Assembly (NCBI RefSeq): GCF_000412675.1
Contig: NC_021505.1
Span: 2,536,501-2,600,500 of the forward strand
Source: Pseudomonas putida NBRC 14164
Lineage (GTDB): Bacteria; Pseudomonadota; Gammaproteobacteria; Pseudomonadales; Pseudomonadaceae
DNA: 64,000 nt
Direction: 5' to 3'
The translations under genes were made by a program, and so were the position numbers. Positions 63,278-64,000 of the stretch are shown piece by piece. Position 1 is the first letter of the stretch. Each line of letters opens with the position of its first letter. The notes beneath the pieces are model-generated. The model saw only the letters and a program-made list of their open reading frames with translations. It had not been told where the DNA came from and made no database searches.

Positions 63278-64000
63278 GCAACAACGCCGCTGCCCAGTTC
63301 ACGCCGCCGAGCCTGCTGCTGACCACCATCGGGCTGTCGCTGGCGACGTTCATGCAGGTGCTCGACACCACCATCGCCAACGTGGCATTGCCGACCATTT
63401 CCGGCAACCTGGGGGTGAGTTACGAGCAGGGCACCTGGGTCATTACCTCGTTCGCGGTGAGCAATGCCATCGCCTTGCCGTTGACTGGCTGGCTCAGCCG
63501 GCGGTTTGGCGAAGTGAAACTGTTCATCTGGGCCACGTTGTTGTTCGTGCTGGCGTCGTTCCTGTGCGGTATCGCCCAGTCGATGCCCGAGCTGGTCGGT
63601 TTCCGCATATTGCAGGGCGTGGTCGCCGGGCCGTTGTACCCGATGACCCAGACCTTGCTGATTGCCGTCTACCCCCCGGCCAAGCGGGGGATGGCCCTGG
63701 CGCTGCTGGCGATGGTCACGGTGGTGGCGCCCATTGCCGGGCCGATCCTGGGGGGCTGGATCACCGACAGTTACAGCTGGCCGTGGATCTTCTTCATCAA
63801 CGTGCCCATTGGCCTGTTTGCCGCCGCTGTGGTGCGCCAGCAGATGCGTGCCCGGCCTGTGATCACCAGCCGCCAGCCGATGGACTACATCGGCTTGCTG
63901 ACGCTGATTGTCGGTGTCGGGGCGTTGCAGGTCGTGCTCGACAAAGGCAACGACCTGGACTGGTTCGAGTCGTCGTTCATCATTATCGGTAGCCTGATTT
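63274..64000 (+). CDS. emrB: EmrB-type MFS drug exporter (DHA2 family), cut by the window edge
   Basis: The first 242 residues of a protein expected to be about 510. The 14-helix DHA2 start is clear: SLATFMQVLDTTIANVALPTISGNLGVSYEQGTWVITSFAVSNAI (VLDTTIANVALP is motif D1), LTGWLSRRFGEVK (motif A) and VTVVAPIAGPILGGWITDSYSWPWIFFINVPIG (motif C). It works with the EmrA-type adaptor just upstream; together with the MarR gene this is an inducible drug-efflux operon. Confidence 0.94.
   Translation, partial: MSNNAAAQFTPPSLLLTTIGLSLATFMQVLDTTIANVALPTISGNLGVSYEQGTWVITSFAVSNAIALPLTGWLSRRFGEVKLFIWATLLFVLASFLCGIAQSMPELVGFRILQGVVAGPLYPMTQTLLIAVYPPAKRGMALALLAMVTVVAPIAGPILGGWITDSYSWPWIFFINVPIGLFAAAVVRQQMRARPVITSRQPMDYIGLLTLIVGVGALQVVLDKGNDLDWFESSFIIIGSLI

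Noticed and set aside
1..64000. CRISPR array, prophage or insertion sequence
   Set aside because: Repeated sequences are all REP elements in intergenic gaps; no regular spacers, transposase, integrase or phage structural genes were seen.
1..64000. tRNA or rRNA genes
   Set aside because: No cloverleaf-like sequence or rRNA segment was recognised in the gaps, which are mostly short or filled with REP elements.

Overview
The window looks like a chromosomal segment of a Pseudomonas putida-group bacterium. Coding is dense and GC-rich with strong G/C third positions and short gaps. The gaps repeatedly hold the REP palindromes typical of P. putida (cores such as GCGGGTTTACCCGC or GGCAAGCCAGCTCCCACA, usually as inverted pairs). 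From memory, gene order also follows the P. putida KT2440 chromosome around PP_3595 to PP_3548; this is recollection, not a search result. I see no tRNA, rRNA, insertion sequence, prophage or CRISPR array.

Layout. 1-5.4 kb: a D-lysine type locus, with an ABC importer for polar amino acids and an RpiR regulator on the minus strand, divergent from dpkA (cyclic imino acid reductase) and an AmaC-like aminotransferase. 5.6-6.5 kb: an AT-richer orphan Rhs-core protein with an unrecognised C-terminal domain. 6.7-8.7 kb: a serine/threonine-type permease and thiol peroxidase. 9.0-18.0 kb: a four-gene tripartite efflux operon (MdtABC type plus an outer-membrane channel lipoprotein). 18.3-21.5 kb: an MHYT-GGDEF-EAL protein and two conserved proteins of unknown function (DUF1652, DUF1345). 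21.7-27.4 kb: phosphoglucomutase, then an ECF sigma/FecR/TonB-receptor iron-uptake unit.

27.5-36.3 kb is the accessory catabolic heart of the window. A LysR regulator diverges from a compact cassette (COG3618 lactonase-like hydrolase, ACS-type MFS carrier, SDR dehydrogenase, TIM-barrel isomerase). This abuts a second unit: RidA and a flavin monooxygenase, divergent from a DUF1028 Ntn-type hydrolase and an M20 deacylase. Neither substrate is known. 36.4-40.2 kb: a membrane PQQ dehydrogenase of the glucose/quinate/shikimate family (QuiA-like) and an OprB-type porin. 40.4-48.4 kb: small transporters, exporters and regulators, a secreted CAP-domain protein and a SleB-type cell-wall hydrolase. 48.6-54.2 kb: a glycine-betaine-type binding protein and permease without an ATPase, a chemoreceptor with a textbook sigma-28 promoter, and a Na+/H+ antiporter-family protein. 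54.3-55.3 kb: an orphan FecR. 55.6-61.4 kb: an acyl-CoA ligase and acyl-CoA dehydrogenase pair divergent from a soluble PAS histidine kinase and FixJ/NarL-type regulator. 61.5-64.0 kb: a MarR regulator with a palindromic operator inside its promoter, then EmrA and the start of EmrB.

The best candidates for undescribed biology are the DUF1028/M20/RidA/monooxygenase unit, the adjacent LysR-lactonase-MFS-SDR-TIM cassette, and the C-terminal domain of the Rhs protein. Most of the rest is recognisable P. putida core genome.
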